Below are positions 23,496-33,741 of a stretch of 41,681 nt of DNA, piece after piece. A program made the translations under genes and the position numbers. Positions within the stretch are counted from its first letter, which is position 1. The number at the start of each line of letters is the position of its first letter. Origin of the DNA: Desulfosarcinaceae bacterium (GTDB lineage Bacteria > Desulfobacterota > Desulfobacteria > Desulfobacterales > Desulfosarcinaceae); contig JASJCL010000051.1 of the NCBI GenBank assembly GCA_030066015.1, positions 1-41,681 of the forward strand, written 5' to 3'. The notes beneath the pieces were generated by a model. That model saw nothing but the letters and a program-made list of their open reading frames with translations. It was not told the origin of the DNA and did not search any database.

Positions 23496-24665
23496 ATGAA
23501 AAGGCATTTGCTGCGTCAGTTGCGCAAATTCATTTTGCCGGAGATCGTCTACGGGCCGGGTGCCCTGCAGTTGGCCGGACAGCACGCCCGTAACTTCGGC
23601 GCCAGCCGGGTCTTTCTGGTGACCGATCCCGGTGTGGTGCAGGCGGGTTGGACCGAGCGGGCCGAGGCCAGTCTCGAGACAGCCGGCATCGACTATGTGC
23701 GCTATGACGGCGTTACCCCCAACCCCAAGGACCATGAGGTGGAGCGGGGGGCGGAGGTGTGTGCGGCCGAGAACTGCGACCTCATCGTGGCAGTGGGCGG
23801 TGGCAGCCCGATGGATGCCGCCAAAGGCATCGGTTTGGTTGTGGGCAACGGGGGACACGTGCTCGATTTCGAGGGCGTGGACGTCGTGCCCAACCCAGGC
23901 CCCCCCCTGATCTTCATCCCGACGACGGCGGGGACGTCGGCCGATGTCTCCCAATTCGCCATCATCACAGACACGAATCGCAACGTAAAAATCGCCATCA
24001 TCAGCAAGATGGTGATCCCCGATATCGCCCTGGTGGATCCGGAAACCACCACCACCATGCCACCGGAGCTTACCGCCGCCACCGGCATGGACGCCCTCTG
24101 CCACGCCTTCGAGGCCTATGTGTCGACCAATGCATCACCACTCACCGATATGGCCGCCCTCCAAGCCGTCGGGCTGATCGCCGCCCATCTCCTCCAGGCC
24201 TGCAAAGCGCCGGATGAGATGACCCACCGCGATCCCATGATGATGGCCAGCCTCATGGCCGGTCTGGCCTTCAGTAACGCCAGTCTCGGCCTGGTCCACG
24301 CCATGGCCCATAGCCTGGGCGGAGCGCTGGGCCTGGCCCACGGTGAGTGCAATGCGCGCCTGTTGGAGGCAGTGGTGGCCTTCAACTACCCAGCGGCCGA
24401 GACAAAATACCGACGATTGGCCGCGGCCATGGGCATCGGGGACACCGCCCGGGACGCGACGGCGCTCTTGTCAGCCTTGACGGAGCGTATCGCCGCTCTG
24501 CGCCGTCAACTGGGGATCGAGCAGGGACTCAAGGCGATGGGCGTCGCCGCCGATGATCTTTCCACCCTCGCCCGGAATGCCCACGCGGATCCGTGTTTGG
24601 CCACCAATCCGCGTCCGGCAACGCCGCGAGAGATTGAATCGATTTACAGCGCCGTCCTGCATTGA
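23496..24665 (+). CDS. Iron-containing alcohol dehydrogenase
   Basis: A 389-residue group III (Fe-type) alcohol dehydrogenase that interconverts alcohols and aldehydes with NAD(P). The N-terminal dinucleotide motif VGGGSPMDAAKG is at about residues 98-109. Metal-ligand regions are GMDALCHAFEAY (Asp and His), LVHAMAHSLGG and AHGECNARLL (two His). The length matches the family. The start at 23496 has GAGG nine bases upstream; the frame extends to 23472 without a better site. It may reoxidise or use ethanol or butanol during fermentation or syntrophy. The sensor kinase gene follows after 39 bp. Confidence 0.93.
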   Translation: MKRHLLRQLRKFILPEIVYGPGALQLAGQHARNFGASRVFLVTDPGVVQAGWTERAEASLETAGIDYVRYDGVTPNPKDHEVERGAEVCAAENCDLIVAVGGGSPMDAAKGIGLVVGNGGHVLDFEGVDVVPNPGPPLIFIPTTAGTSADVSQFAIITDTNRNVKIAIISKMVIPDIALVDPETTTTMPPELTAATGMDALCHAFEAYVSTNASPLTDMAALQAVGLIAAHLLQACKAPDEMTHRDPMMMASLMAGLAFSNASLGLVHAMAHSLGGALGLAHGECNARLLEAVVAFNYPAAETKYRRLAAAMGIGDTARDATALLSALTERIAALRRQLGIEQGLKAMGVAADDLSTLARNAHADPCLATNPRPATPREIESIYSAVLH

Positions 24666-24704
24666 TGTGGAACCTGACGCCAAAGAAAGTTGTTTCATCC
24701 AGAG

Positions 24705-27113
24705 ATGAAGAAACCCGCTCCGGAAAATACCGATCCCGTCAGCGCCATCCAGGAGAAATTCTTGGACCAGATGCTGACCTCGACCCGCAAGAGCTACTAT
24801 CCGCAACTGAAGGCCCAGCTCGAATCCGCCCAATCCGATGAACGCCGGCTGCAGCTCCTCATCGACAGTCTGCCGGCACGCATCTCCTACGTGAACACGG
24901 AGGAGCGCTATGTCTTCGTCAACTACGCCTATGAGAAGATTCTCGGCAAGCCCCGCCGTGAGATGATCGGCAATACCGTCGCCGAAGTGATCGGATCGGA
25001 CAACTACCGCCGCGCAAGGCGCTATATTCTGGAGGCCCTCAGCGGAAGGGACGTCCGCTTCGAGTTTGACTTCCACACCCCGGACGGCAGCGGTACCTGG
25101 CTGGAAGTCCACTATGTCCCGGATATCGATGAGACTGGCCGGGTAATGGGATTCTACACCTTGACCCGCGACCTCACCAAACAGCGCAAGCGGGAGGAGG
25201 ATCTGCGGCAGCAGCGGGACCTTATGGACACCCTGTTCGAGAACATCCTCATCGGTGTCACCCTCTGGAGCCCCGACGGCAAACTGCTGCGCATCAATAG
25301 AGGCTTCACCGAATTGACCGGCTACACCCTGGCGGATGTCCCCGACCTCGAGCGCTGGTTTGTGCGCGCCTATCCAGACCCGGCCTACCGAGACTTTGTG
25401 ATGGCGGCGTGGCGCCAGGATACCGATAATCCCCGGGCGCTGCGCGATTTCCGGGTGGCCTGCCGAGATGGATCGACCAAATTCATCGAATTCCGCGCCT
25501 CTTTTTTGGAGGACCGACGCGCCCTGGTGACCCTCGCGGACATCAGCGACCGCCAGGCCGCGGAGGCGCGGATCCGCCAGAGCGAACGCCGCTTCCGAGG
25601 CATGTTTGAAAGTGCGCCGGTGGGCGTGGCCATCATCGATACCGAACGACGCTTCATTGAGGTCAACCAGCAGATCTGCAAGGTGCTGGGGTATCGCGCC
25701 GACGAGATGGTGGGTCGCTCCCTGAACGACTTCACCCATCCCGACGACCGCGAGGGTGCACGTCAGCGATGGCGTCAGCTGCTGACGCAGGAGGTGGCCT
25801 TCAACCAGGCCCAGAAGCGCTATATCCACAAAGATGGCCGGGTTGTCTGGGTGATCGTCAGCAACACCTTGATCCATGACGACCTGGGCAAGCCCGATTA
25901 CTTTCTCAGCCACCTCATCGACATCAGCGCCCAGGTGGAGGCACAGGCGGAGAAGGAGGCCTACGCCAAGAAATTGCAGCAGGCGCAGAAGATGGAAGCC
26001 ATCGGCACGTTGGCAGGCGGTTTGGCCCACGATTTCAACAACCTCCTCATGGGCATTCAGGGCCGCGCCTCCCTCATGCTGCTGGACCTGGACGAGAATC
26101 ACCCCCACCAGGAGCATGTCGCCAGCATCGAAGCCCATGTGCGCAGCGCCGCCGCCCTGGCCCACCAGCTTCTGGGATACGCCCGCGGCGGCAAGTATGA
26201 TCCCCGACCCATCAAGCTCAATCGGTTGCTTCAGGAGAGCGCCACCATGTTCGGCCGCACCAAAAAGGAGGTCCAGATCCACCAGGATCTGCAGACCGGT
26301 CTGCCCCCCATCGAGGCGGACCGCAATCAGATGGAGCAGGTCTTTCTCAACCTCTTCGTCAACGCCTGGCAGGCCATGCCGGATGGCGGTCGTCTCTACC
26401 TGAAAACCCGTGCGGTAACCCTGACGGAGAATCACGCCGAGGGGCCCCAGCTATCGGCCGGCGCCTACGTCTGCGCATCGGTCACCGATACCGGCATCGG
26501 CATGTCAACGGAGGTCATAGAAAAGATCTTCGATCCCTTCTTCACCACGAAAGAGAAAACACGGGGCACGGGCCTGGGACTCGCTTCCGTCTACGGCATT
26601 GTGAAGAACCATGGCGGCGCCATCACGGTGGCGAGCACGCCGGGCGCAGGAACCACCTTCAAGCTCTATTTTCCGGCCGTGCAAAAGGCGGTATCATCGG
26701 CTAAACCCATTCACCGCAGCCTGGCGATCGGCCGTGAGACCATTCTCCTGGTGGATGACGAGAAGATGATTCAGGAGGTTGGCCGCAGCCTGCTCGAACG
26801 ACTGGGCTACCGGGTGTTGGTGGCGAGCAGCGGCATGGAGGCGATCAACACGGTGGCCGAACAGGGAGATCGGATCGCGCTGGTCATTCTCGACCTGATC
26901 ATGCCCGAGATGGACGGCAGCCACACCTTCGATCGGATCAAGGAGGTCAATCCCGACATCCGCGTATTGCTCTCCAGCGGATACGCCCTCAATGGCAGGG
27001 CCGAAGCCGTCATGGAGAAGGGCTGCAGCGGATTCATTCAGAAACCCTTCGATCTCAACACCCTCAGCGAGCGGGTGCGGACGATTTTGGACAAACGCGT
27101 CATCTCCAATTGA
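24705..27113 (+). CDS. Hybrid sensor histidine kinase with three PAS domains and a C-terminal receiver
   Basis: An 802-residue cytosolic kinase. PAS domains cover about residues 48-165, 175-290 and 293-415. A HisKA-like segment ([20 protein letters not shown]) contains the phospho-acceptor H442. The HATPase has the N box [12 protein letters not shown] and G boxes DTGIGM and [13 protein letters not shown]. The receiver at about 682-800 has phospho-acceptor D730 ([12 protein letters not shown]) and Lys in IQKPF. There is no membrane segment, so the signal is cytoplasmic. The start could also be a TTG at 24690; 24705 is the first ATG. The partner output protein is not adjacent. Confidence 0.92.
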   Translation: MKKPAPENTDPVSAIQEKFLDQMLTSTRKSYYPQLKAQLESAQSDERRLQLLIDSLPARISYVNTEERYVFVNYAYEKILGKPRREMIGNTVAEVIGSDNYRRARRYILEALSGRDVRFEFDFHTPDGSGTWLEVHYVPDIDETGRVMGFYTLTRDLTKQRKREEDLRQQRDLMDTLFENILIGVTLWSPDGKLLRINRGFTELTGYTLADVPDLERWFVRAYPDPAYRDFVMAAWRQDTDNPRALRDFRVACRDGSTKFIEFRASFLEDRRALVTLADISDRQAAEARIRQSERRFRGMFESAPVGVAIIDTERRFIEVNQQICKVLGYRADEMVGRSLNDFTHPDDREGARQRWRQLLTQEVAFNQAQKRYIHKDGRVVWVIVSNTLIHDDLGKPDYFLSHLIDISAQVEAQAEKEAYAKKLQQAQKMEAIGTLAGGLAHDFNNLLMGIQGRASLMLLDLDENHPHQEHVASIEAHVRSAAALAHQLLGYARGGKYDPRPIKLNRLLQESATMFGRTKKEVQIHQDLQTGLPPIEADRNQMEQVFLNLFVNAWQAMPDGGRLYLKTRAVTLTENHAEGPQLSAGAYVCASVTDTGIGMSTEVIEKIFDPFFTTKEKTRGTGLGLASVYGIVKNHGGAITVASTPGAGTTFKLYFPAVQKAVSSAKPIHRSLAIGRETILLVDDEKMIQEVGRSLLERLGYRVLVASSGMEAINTVAEQGDRIALVILDLIMPEMDGSHTFDRIKEVNPDIRVLLSSGYALNGRAEAVMEKGCSGFIQKPFDLNTLSERVRTILDKRVISN

Positions 27114-27140
27114 CCGCGCTCACCCCGGGCGTCGAATTCG

Positions 27141-27932
27141 TCAGGCAAGGCCATCGAGATGTCCGGACGCATTCTCCGGATGGAGGAGCTGATCGACTGC
27201 CCGCCCATATTGCCGGGGATGGGTATTGGGGTCGATCCGCCGCAAACGTTCAATGCCCGCATTCAACCGGCTGAACTCCTGGGCGATGTGCTGATAGTCC
27301 GAGAAGAAATGGTGCATCCCCTGATAGATCTCCTCGTCCACCGGCCAGCGCTGCGGCCGCCAATCGTTGGGTTTGTCCAGTTTCTGCCGCAGCAGCGGCA
27401 GGTAGCCGTCGATGAAGGCCGCGTACACCGATCGCAGATGGGCCTGAAGCCGCTCGGGCAGATCGGCCAAATCTCCCAGATGGTGGGCCATCGCACGCTG
27501 GAGGAGGTCCGCTTCCTTCGCCCGCCCCTTGCCGCCCAGCGCGTCCTGGATCCGCCGATAGAGATAGATCAGATCCGCCCCCCCTTGCTGGCCAAGGTCG
27601 GTGCCGGCCGTCATCTGCAAGTCCGGCCCCACCCCCAGCTTGCGTGCCACTTGGTGCGCCTGATGCCAGGTCGGCAGCCATACCAGATGCTGGACCATGG
27701 CCTCGACGCTGCCAAAGATTCTTAAAAATCGCGCCATGCTGAGAATAAAGTAGATCCGTCCGGGAAACGGTGACGGAGCGTCGATGTGCGCATCCGGGTC
27801 CCAGACAAAGCACCCCACATGGGGCTTCCACACAAGACCTTGATCACGGAGCTCCCGCGCCAAGCGGCAGAGATCGTCTCGGAAAGGGATGGGGGCCAGA
27901 TCAACGGCTGGGTCAAAAGGGATGTTGGACAT
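27141..27932 (-). CDS. Unrecognised 263-residue protein
   Basis: I do not recognise a family. The protein is predicted cytosolic. It opens MSNIPFDPAVDLAPIPFRDDLCRLARELRDQG and has WKPHVGCFVWDPDAH early. The middle is helical and His/Trp-containing (VQHLVWLPTWHQAHQVARKLG). The C-terminal half is a predicted helical bundle with charged heptads (RLQAHLRSVYAAFIDGYLPL). The start has a GGGAG-like site upstream. It is convergent with the hybrid kinase gene (27 bp gap) and divergent from the SLC13 permease. Confidence 0.75.
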   Translation of the reverse strand: MSNIPFDPAVDLAPIPFRDDLCRLARELRDQGLVWKPHVGCFVWDPDAHIDAPSPFPGRIYFILSMARFLRIFGSVEAMVQHLVWLPTWHQAHQVARKLGVGPDLQMTAGTDLGQQGGADLIYLYRRIQDALGGKGRAKEADLLQRAMAHHLGDLADLPERLQAHLRSVYAAFIDGYLPLLRQKLDKPNDWRPQRWPVDEEIYQGMHHFFSDYQHIAQEFSRLNAGIERLRRIDPNTHPRQYGRAVDQLLHPENASGHLDGLA

Positions 27933-28246
27933 GGGCTTTCTCCCGAATGCAGTGGGTTGCGGTGGCGTGCGCCGGGCAGCGCCGTGAACAGCCGCCTAAA
28001 GATAGGTCCCCCGCCTGCGCTTCTCAAGCGATAGTGGCCGTGCCGGCGCTGGACGCCCCTGGAATGGCGCCGGCCAAGCGACGCTCCCCATGGCGGCGCA
28101 TCGCCCGCACTTGACGGATAGCGGCGCGAATAGTACCCAAAAAGGCTGACACGACGCGCAAGTATCAGCCAACCGGTCGGCCCATCCGCCTTTCACCGCT
28201 TGTGCGGGCGGTCGCCACCCGTCGCCATTTCTTCAAAGAGGTCCCC
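27933..28246. other. Divergent intergenic region
   Basis: These 314 bp between the divergent unknown gene and permease gene hold no supported gene. A TTGACG at about 28113-28118 could be a -35 box for the permease, but no matching -10 box was found at the right distance. No RNA motif or repeat was recognised. Confidence 0.4.
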
Positions 28247-30613
28247 ATGACAATGGAAATTGTCGTCGTACTGCTGATCCTGGCCGCCGTCATCGTGCTG
28301 TTGATCACCGAGTTGCTGCCACTCGAAGTCCTGGCCCTGCTCGTGCTGGGTTTTCTGGCCGTCAGCGGCATCGTCACACCAACGGAGGCCCTGGCGGGCT
28401 TCAGCAACCCGGCCGTCGTGACCATCTGGGCAGTCTTTATTCTCAGCGGCGGTCTCACGCGAACCGGCATCGCCAACATTCTTGGCCGTCAACTCCTGCG
28501 GGTGGCGGGCCGCGGCGAAACATTCTTGATCATCATCATCATGATCATCGCCGGCGGGCTCTCGGCGTTCATGAACAACGTCGCCATCGCCGCCTTGATG
28601 CTGCCCGTGGTGATGGATATCACCCGCAAGACCGGCCGCTCCCCCTCGACCCTACTGATGCCGCTGGCCTACGGCTCACTGCTGGGAGGGCTGACCACCA
28701 TGATCGGCACGCCGCCCAACATTTTGGTCAGTGAGGCCTTGCGCGACAACGGGATGGCACCCTTCGGACTCTTCGATTTCACCCCTGTGGGTCTGGTGGT
28801 GATGATCAGCGGGGTTCTCTTTGTCGCCTTGGTGGGCACCCGGCTGCTGCCCCGCGGCAACGTCGGCGCCGAAACCGCCACCTCCCGCCGCGATTACCGT
28901 TGGCAATATGAGCTCCAGGAGCGACTCTTCCAGATCCGCATCCCAACGGATTCTGCCCTGGTCGGCAAAACCCTGGCCCGCAGCCGTCTGGGCTCCGCCC
29001 TGGGCCTCAATGTAGTGGGCATCACGCGCAACGCCAAAACCTATCTGGCACCGGAAATCGACGAGGTGATTCAGGCCGAGGATGAACTCATCGTCGAGGG
29101 GCGCCAAGACCGCATCCAGGAGTTGAACAATTGGGGACAACTGCTGACCGACACGGAAGCCGATGGGGTGGCCGCCCTCTGTGCCCACGGCATGCAGGTG
29201 GCCGAGGTTCAGGTCACGCAGCGCTTTGAACAAAGTGGCCAGACCATCGCCCAAATGGGCTTTCGCACCCGCTACGGCCTCAACGTCATCGCGCTGCGGC
29301 GCACCGAGCGCCTCATCGAGGAGGATCTCAAATCACAGGTGCCCGGCAGTGGCGACACCATTTGGGTTCACGGCCCCCAGGAGAGCGTGGACGCCCTGGA
29401 GCAGGCCGCCGAATTCAATCTCACCCGACGGCTGACGCCTTTGGCGTTGGAGTCGGGCACCGATCTGGTCACACGCGCCCACCAGCTCCTGGTACCAACA
29501 GGTTCCATCCTCGTAGATCTGACATTGGGGGAGAGCCGCCTTGGGGACGCGGTGGACGTGCAGATCCTCTATATCGTTCGGGAGAATGGCGACGTCATTG
29601 TCCCCACCTCCCAGGATCGTTTCATAGCCGGTGACCGCCTCGTGGTCTCCGGCGCCAAGGATATGATTTCCATCCTGCTGCTCCAGGGGCTGGAAGGCGT
29701 CTTTGTCAAGGAGGCCGAAGCGACGCTCGACCCATCCATGCTGGAGGATGATCAGGTCGGTCTGGTGGAGGTGATTCTCTCCCCCCATTCGGTCCTGTCC
29801 GGTAAAACCCTGGGAGAGATCCATTTCCGCGAGAAATATGGTCTCAGCGTATTGGCGATCTGGCGCAAAGGGCGCGCCCACCGCAGTGGATTGCGCGACA
29901 TGCAGCTGAATTTCGGTGACGCCCTGCTGCTGTACGGGCTTCGCAAGAAGCTCAACGTCCTGGGCCGTGAACCCGACTTCTTGGTCCTCACCGAAACCGC
30001 CCAGGAGATCCCCCGAGAAGAGAAAGCGCCCATCGCGCTGGCCATCATGGGCGCCGTGTTGCTGCCCGTTATTCTCGGCTGGCTGCCCATCTACATCGCC
30101 GTGGTCCTCGGCGCCGCCGTGATGGTGATGAGCCGCTGCCTCACCATGGAGGAGGCCTACCGCTACATCGAGTGGAAAGCGGTCTTTCTCATCGCCGGCA
30201 TGCTGCCCCTGGGCACCGCTTTGGACAACACCGGTGCGGCGCGGCTGCTGGCCGAAGGCGTCGTGGGCATGCTGGGCCCCTTGGGCCCCCACGCCGTGCT
30301 CTTCGGGCTGTTGGCCATCACCTTCCTGGCCACCAGCATCATCCCCACGGCGGCCCTGGTGGTGCTGATGGTCCCCATCGCTCTAAAGACGGCCGCCGGA
30401 CTGGGCATCTCGCCCTACACCCTGCTCATGGGCATCGCCATGGCCGCATCATCCAGCTTCACCTCCCCCATCTCGCATCCGGCAAACGTCCTGGTGATGG
30501 GGCCCGGCGGTTACCGCTTCGCCGACTACCTGAAGGTGGGGATCCCTTTGACCCTGTTGATCCTGGTTCTGCTCATGGTTGCACTGCCGATCTTTTGGCC
30601 CTTCACGCCCTGA
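28247..30613 (+). CDS. SLC13-type anion permease with four TrkA-C (RCK_C) domains
   Basis: A 788-residue membrane protein starts at 28247 behind AAAGAGG. About five or six N-terminal helices contain the DASS motif SAFMNNVAIAALMLPVV and TTMIGTPPNILVSE (about residues 105-165). A large cytosolic insert (about 215-585) holds four TrkA-C-like segments near RLFQIRIPTDSALVGKT, VAEVQVTQRFEQSGQT, LVTRAHQLLVPTGSIL and LVEVILSPHSVLSGKT. About six further helices follow, with the second half-motif SIIPTAALVVLMVPIAL and SFTSPISHPANVLVMGPGGY. Such carriers move sulfate, dicarboxylates or similar anions with sodium. Two TrkA-C domains are usual. The substrate cannot be told from sequence; sulfate would fit the setting. 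Confidence 0.9.
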   Translation: MTMEIVVVLLILAAVIVLLITELLPLEVLALLVLGFLAVSGIVTPTEALAGFSNPAVVTIWAVFILSGGLTRTGIANILGRQLLRVAGRGETFLIIIIMIIAGGLSAFMNNVAIAALMLPVVMDITRKTGRSPSTLLMPLAYGSLLGGLTTMIGTPPNILVSEALRDNGMAPFGLFDFTPVGLVVMISGVLFVALVGTRLLPRGNVGAETATSRRDYRWQYELQERLFQIRIPTDSALVGKTLARSRLGSALGLNVVGITRNAKTYLAPEIDEVIQAEDELIVEGRQDRIQELNNWGQLLTDTEADGVAALCAHGMQVAEVQVTQRFEQSGQTIAQMGFRTRYGLNVIALRRTERLIEEDLKSQVPGSGDTIWVHGPQESVDALEQAAEFNLTRRLTPLALESGTDLVTRAHQLLVPTGSILVDLTLGESRLGDAVDVQILYIVRENGDVIVPTSQDRFIAGDRLVVSGAKDMISILLLQGLEGVFVKEAEATLDPSMLEDDQVGLVEVILSPHSVLSGKTLGEIHFREKYGLSVLAIWRKGRAHRSGLRDMQLNFGDALLLYGLRKKLNVLGREPDFLVLTETAQEIPREEKAPIALAIMGAVLLPVILGWLPIYIAVVLGAAVMVMSRCLTMEEAYRYIEWKAVFLIAGMLPLGTALDNTGAARLLAEGVVGMLGPLGPHAVLFGLLAITFLATSIIPTAALVVLMVPIALKTAAGLGISPYTLLMGIAMAASSSFTSPISHPANVLVMGPGGYRFADYLKVGIPLTLLILVLLMVALPIFWPFTP

Positions 30614-30670
30614 TTTGGGCCGCTTGGATGCAGCGCCTACCGACAACATCGTACACGCGGGGACACGCCG

Positions 30671-32713
30671 ATGAGTGCCAAACCGAGCTACGCGACCTTG
30701 GCCAAGCGGGTTGAGGAGTTGGAGCGCATCCTGGTCGAACAGGGAGAACAGGGTCGGCGGAGTGCGATACCGCAGGCCGACGACCTGGGCCAGCTCGATG
30801 CGGGTGGCGATCACCTTTACCGAACCTTGGTGGAGTCCACCAACAGCTTTGTGTTCGCCCTGGATGAAGCGGGGTGCTTCGCTTTTGTCAACCGCTATTG
30901 GACACAGCGGGTGGGTTACAGCGCCGAGGAGATCATCGGCACCAATGGGTTCGATCTCATCGATCCGAGCGACATTCCCTCCGTATCGAAAGCCTTCGGT
31001 CGGGCCTTTGAGGGCCGGTTCGTGGAAAACATCGAATTTCGCTCCAACACCCGCCACGGCGATCCCATCGATGTGCTGGTCAACCTGACGCCCATCGTCG
31101 ATGGGGCCGGCAAGCTCACCCGGCTGCTGGGAACCGGGGTGGATATCACCCAGCGCAAACAGATCGAGGCGGAGCTGCAATCGGCCCACGACCGGTTGGA
31201 GAAAACCATCGTCACCCGCACCGCCGAGTTGCGCGAGACCAACCGCAAACTAACGGCGGAGGTAGCGAAACATCAGCAGACCGAAACCTACCTGCGCGAC
31301 AGCGAAGCACGCCTGCGCGCCTCGGAAAATGAATATCGGATGCTGGTGGATTCCTCCCTGGTGGGTATCTTCAAAACCCGGCTCAATGGCGCAATCCTTT
31401 ACGTCAACCACGCCCTGACCCAGATGTTCGGCTACGACTCCAGCGCCGAACTCATTGCTGCCGGCGCGCTGATCCGCTATCGCGCACCGGAAGAACGGGC
31501 CCGATTCATCGAAGCAATGCAGCGTTCGGGGCGGGTGGACAATTACGAGCTGGTCTTGGTGGACAAGATCGGTCGCGAAAAAACCGTGCTCGTATGCGCC
31601 AGCTTGGACAGTCAGAACGTCTCCGGCGTCATCATCGACATCAGCGACCGGAAGCGCTTTGAAAACGCGCTCCATGACAGTGAACAGCGCTATCGGCTAC
31701 TGGTGGAACACAACCCCGACGCAGTGTTCTGCCACCGGGAGGGCATCATCATCCTGGCCAATCCGGCCGCCGTCGATCTGTTCGGGGCCACCTCCCCGGA
31801 AGATCTCATCGGACGGGATTTCTTCAGCCTGGTGCATCCGGACGACATCAAGACGATCGAAGCACGGCGAGAGCAGTTGGTCGACGGCGGGCACCTGATC
31901 CCCCTCTTCCAAGCCAGATTCCTGCGGATCGATGGCGGCCAGGTGACCGTGGAGGTAAACGGTGCCCTGGTCACCCTGGGGGATGGCCCCGCCGTCCAGA
32001 CAGTGGCCCGCGATATCACCGCCCGCGTGGCCGCCGAGCGGGCATTGGCGGACTCCCAGCGCCGACTGGCCGACATCATCGACTTTCTGCCCGATCCGAC
32101 CTGGGTCATCGATACGCATGGGCGGGTGATCGCCTGGAACCTCGCCATGGAACGGATGACGGGGATCGCCAAAGCGGATATTTTGGGCAGGGGCGACCAT
32201 GCCTACGCGGTCCCCTTCTACGGCGAACCGCGCCCCGTCCTCATCGATCTGGTGCTGCGGCGAGATCCCCGGTGGGAGAAGGTTTATCCCAAATTCGAGG
32301 TGGTGGACACGCATCTCTTCAAGAGCGAAACCTTTCACCCGCAGATGGGCCCCGACGGCCGCCACCTGGCCGGAACCGCCGCACCGCTCTATAACGCCGC
32401 CGGCGATGTGGTCGGTGCCATTCAATCGGTGCGCGACATCACGGCCGCCAAGCAGGCGGCGCTGGAGCGGGAACACTTGATCGACAAGCTGCAGGCGGCC
32501 CTCGCCGACGTCCGCACGCTGAGCGGCCTTTTGCCGATCTGCGCCAATTGCAAGAAGATCCGCGATGACAGCGGGTATTGGAATCAGATCGACACCTACA
32601 TCCGTCAACACACCGACGCCGATGTGAGCCACGGCCTCTGTCCGGATTGCATGGAGACGATGTACGGGGGGCAGGCGTGGTATGAAAAAATCAAAAAGAA
32701 AGGCGAATCCTGA
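30671..32713 (+). CDS. Multi-PAS signalling protein with CxxC...CxxC C-terminus
   Basis: A 680-residue cytosolic protein. Four PAS domains are visible, at about residues 45-160, 215-330, 335-455 and 460-595, with a coiled coil at about 160-215 (ELQSAHDRLEKTIVTRTAEL). There is no histidine kinase, GGDEF, EAL or HTH domain. The last 70 residues form a conserved tail with LSGLLPICANCKKIRDD and two cysteine pairs, C624/C627 and C657/C660, likely to bind zinc or an iron-sulfur cluster. This tail is familiar at the end of PAS proteins and response regulators in Deltaproteobacteria, but its role is not known to me. The start at 30671 has GGGGA upstream. Confidence 0.85.
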   Translation: MSAKPSYATLAKRVEELERILVEQGEQGRRSAIPQADDLGQLDAGGDHLYRTLVESTNSFVFALDEAGCFAFVNRYWTQRVGYSAEEIIGTNGFDLIDPSDIPSVSKAFGRAFEGRFVENIEFRSNTRHGDPIDVLVNLTPIVDGAGKLTRLLGTGVDITQRKQIEAELQSAHDRLEKTIVTRTAELRETNRKLTAEVAKHQQTETYLRDSEARLRASENEYRMLVDSSLVGIFKTRLNGAILYVNHALTQMFGYDSSAELIAAGALIRYRAPEERARFIEAMQRSGRVDNYELVLVDKIGREKTVLVCASLDSQNVSGVIIDISDRKRFENALHDSEQRYRLLVEHNPDAVFCHREGIIILANPAAVDLFGATSPEDLIGRDFFSLVHPDDIKTIEARREQLVDGGHLIPLFQARFLRIDGGQVTVEVNGALVTLGDGPAVQTVARDITARVAAERALADSQRRLADIIDFLPDPTWVIDTHGRVIAWNLAMERMTGIAKADILGRGDHAYAVPFYGEPRPVLIDLVLRRDPRWEKVYPKFEVVDTHLFKSETFHPQMGPDGRHLAGTAAPLYNAAGDVVGAIQSVRDITAAKQAALEREHLIDKLQAALADVRTLSGLLPICANCKKIRDDSGYWNQIDTYIRQHTDADVSHGLCPDCMETMYGGQAWYEKIKKKGES

Positions 32714-32944
32714 TCCGTCCGCCCGCCAAAGTTGTTGACTTCGCTCTCCCGCTGAGCGGGGGCGCGGCATAAAGGGGGGACGCCCCTCGTGTCGGTCCGC
32801 GACGGCACGGAAACCAGGCTCGACGCCATCCGCTGCCCCTCCGAATAGCAGCGCCGTAGGGATCGATGAAGAGATCTGCTTGATCCCTCGCCGGATGCCC
32901 GCACCACCCGCCCCGGATACAGTCCCCAGCAGCGCTGAGCCTCT

Positions 32945-32963
32945 CCGTGACGAATGGTCACGG
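32945..32963. repeat. Small perfect hairpin after the VOC gene
   Basis: CCGTGAC (32945-32951) and GTCACGG (32957-32963) flank a 5-base loop, 31 bp beyond the VOC stop codon on the minus strand. A second short dyad, CCCGCT/AGCGGG, is at 32748-32760 after the multi-PAS gene. Neither has a T-run. The 32714-32994 region shows no gene. Confidence 0.4.
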
Positions 32964-32994
32964 GACGCCCAGATTCACAGCATAAGGGCGGCCT

Positions 32995-33456
32995 TCATCC
33001 TTGGCCGGCCTCGTCGAAGTAGGCTTGGGCGCGTTTCATGAGCTCATCCGGCGGCACCTCTTCAACCATCTGTCCGAAGGACCAACGGTAGCCGAAGGGG
33101 TCTTTGACGATGGCGGAACGCATTCCCCAGAATTGATCCTCGGGCGGGCTCAAGGCGTCGGCACCTGCGCTGACGGCCCGTTCGAAGGCCTGGTCGCAAT
33201 TCTCTACCATGATGGAGAAGAGGCACGACGCCACGGCGTCGCCCGACATGGCGAAGGCGTGCCATTCCGGTGCCTCATCCGAAATATAGATGTGGGTGTT
33301 GCCGATGGAAAACTCCCCGTGGGCGGTGCCGCCGTCCGGGGTGGGCATGCGGAACTCTTCCTTGGCACCGAATGCGTTTTTGTAGAATTCGAGGGCCTTG
33401 ACGGTGTCCTTCACCGTTAAGGAAAAGGAAACGGTGGGCATGTTGGCGGTATCCAT
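32995..33456 (-). CDS. VOC (glyoxalase/bleomycin-resistance fold) family protein
   Basis: A 153-residue protein starts at 33456 behind AGAAGGGA. A frame extension to 33612 lacks such a site. It has the paired beta-alpha-beta-beta-beta modules of the vicinal oxygen chelate family: VSFSLTVKDTVKALEFYKNA, HGEFSIGNTHIYISDE, SIMVENCDQAFERAVSAGA and AIVKDPFGYRWSFGQ. It is closest in appearance to the PhnB-like group of VOC proteins, whose metal and substrate are mostly unknown. It is the last gene of this minus-strand block and is separated from photolyase by 285 bp in which I see no gene. Confidence 0.9.
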   Translation of the reverse strand: MDTANMPTVSFSLTVKDTVKALEFYKNAFGAKEEFRMPTPDGGTAHGEFSIGNTHIYISDEAPEWHAFAMSGDAVASCLFSIMVENCDQAFERAVSAGADALSPPEDQFWGMRSAIVKDPFGYRWSFGQMVEEVPPDELMKRAQAYFDEAGQG

Positions 33457-33741
33457 TGAAAGCTCCCTTCTCTGACGATGGATGGTGGCAATGATCCTTT
33501 GTTGGGATGAACATTTCCCTCTTAATAATGTTGCGGCTGCCGTTGCCATGCAAGCCGTAACCCCGGGTTTCGCCGACATTCGATCGAACCAGCGCGTCGC
33601 GTTGTGATCCATCTCGGTCGGGCTGCAATGCGTTGGGAAGGCGGTTCTTGGCGCCTTTCGTTGCTGTTGCCGTCACTATATCGGCGGGTATTCGGTCTTT
33701 CCAGCAGCCCCCGCCGGGCAACCGCCAGATCCACCACCACA

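Noticed and set aside
24471-26435. 654-residue minus-strand open frame
   Set aside because: It lies opposite the hybrid kinase, whose PAS, HisKA and ATPase motifs are unmistakable; the antisense frame has no domain.
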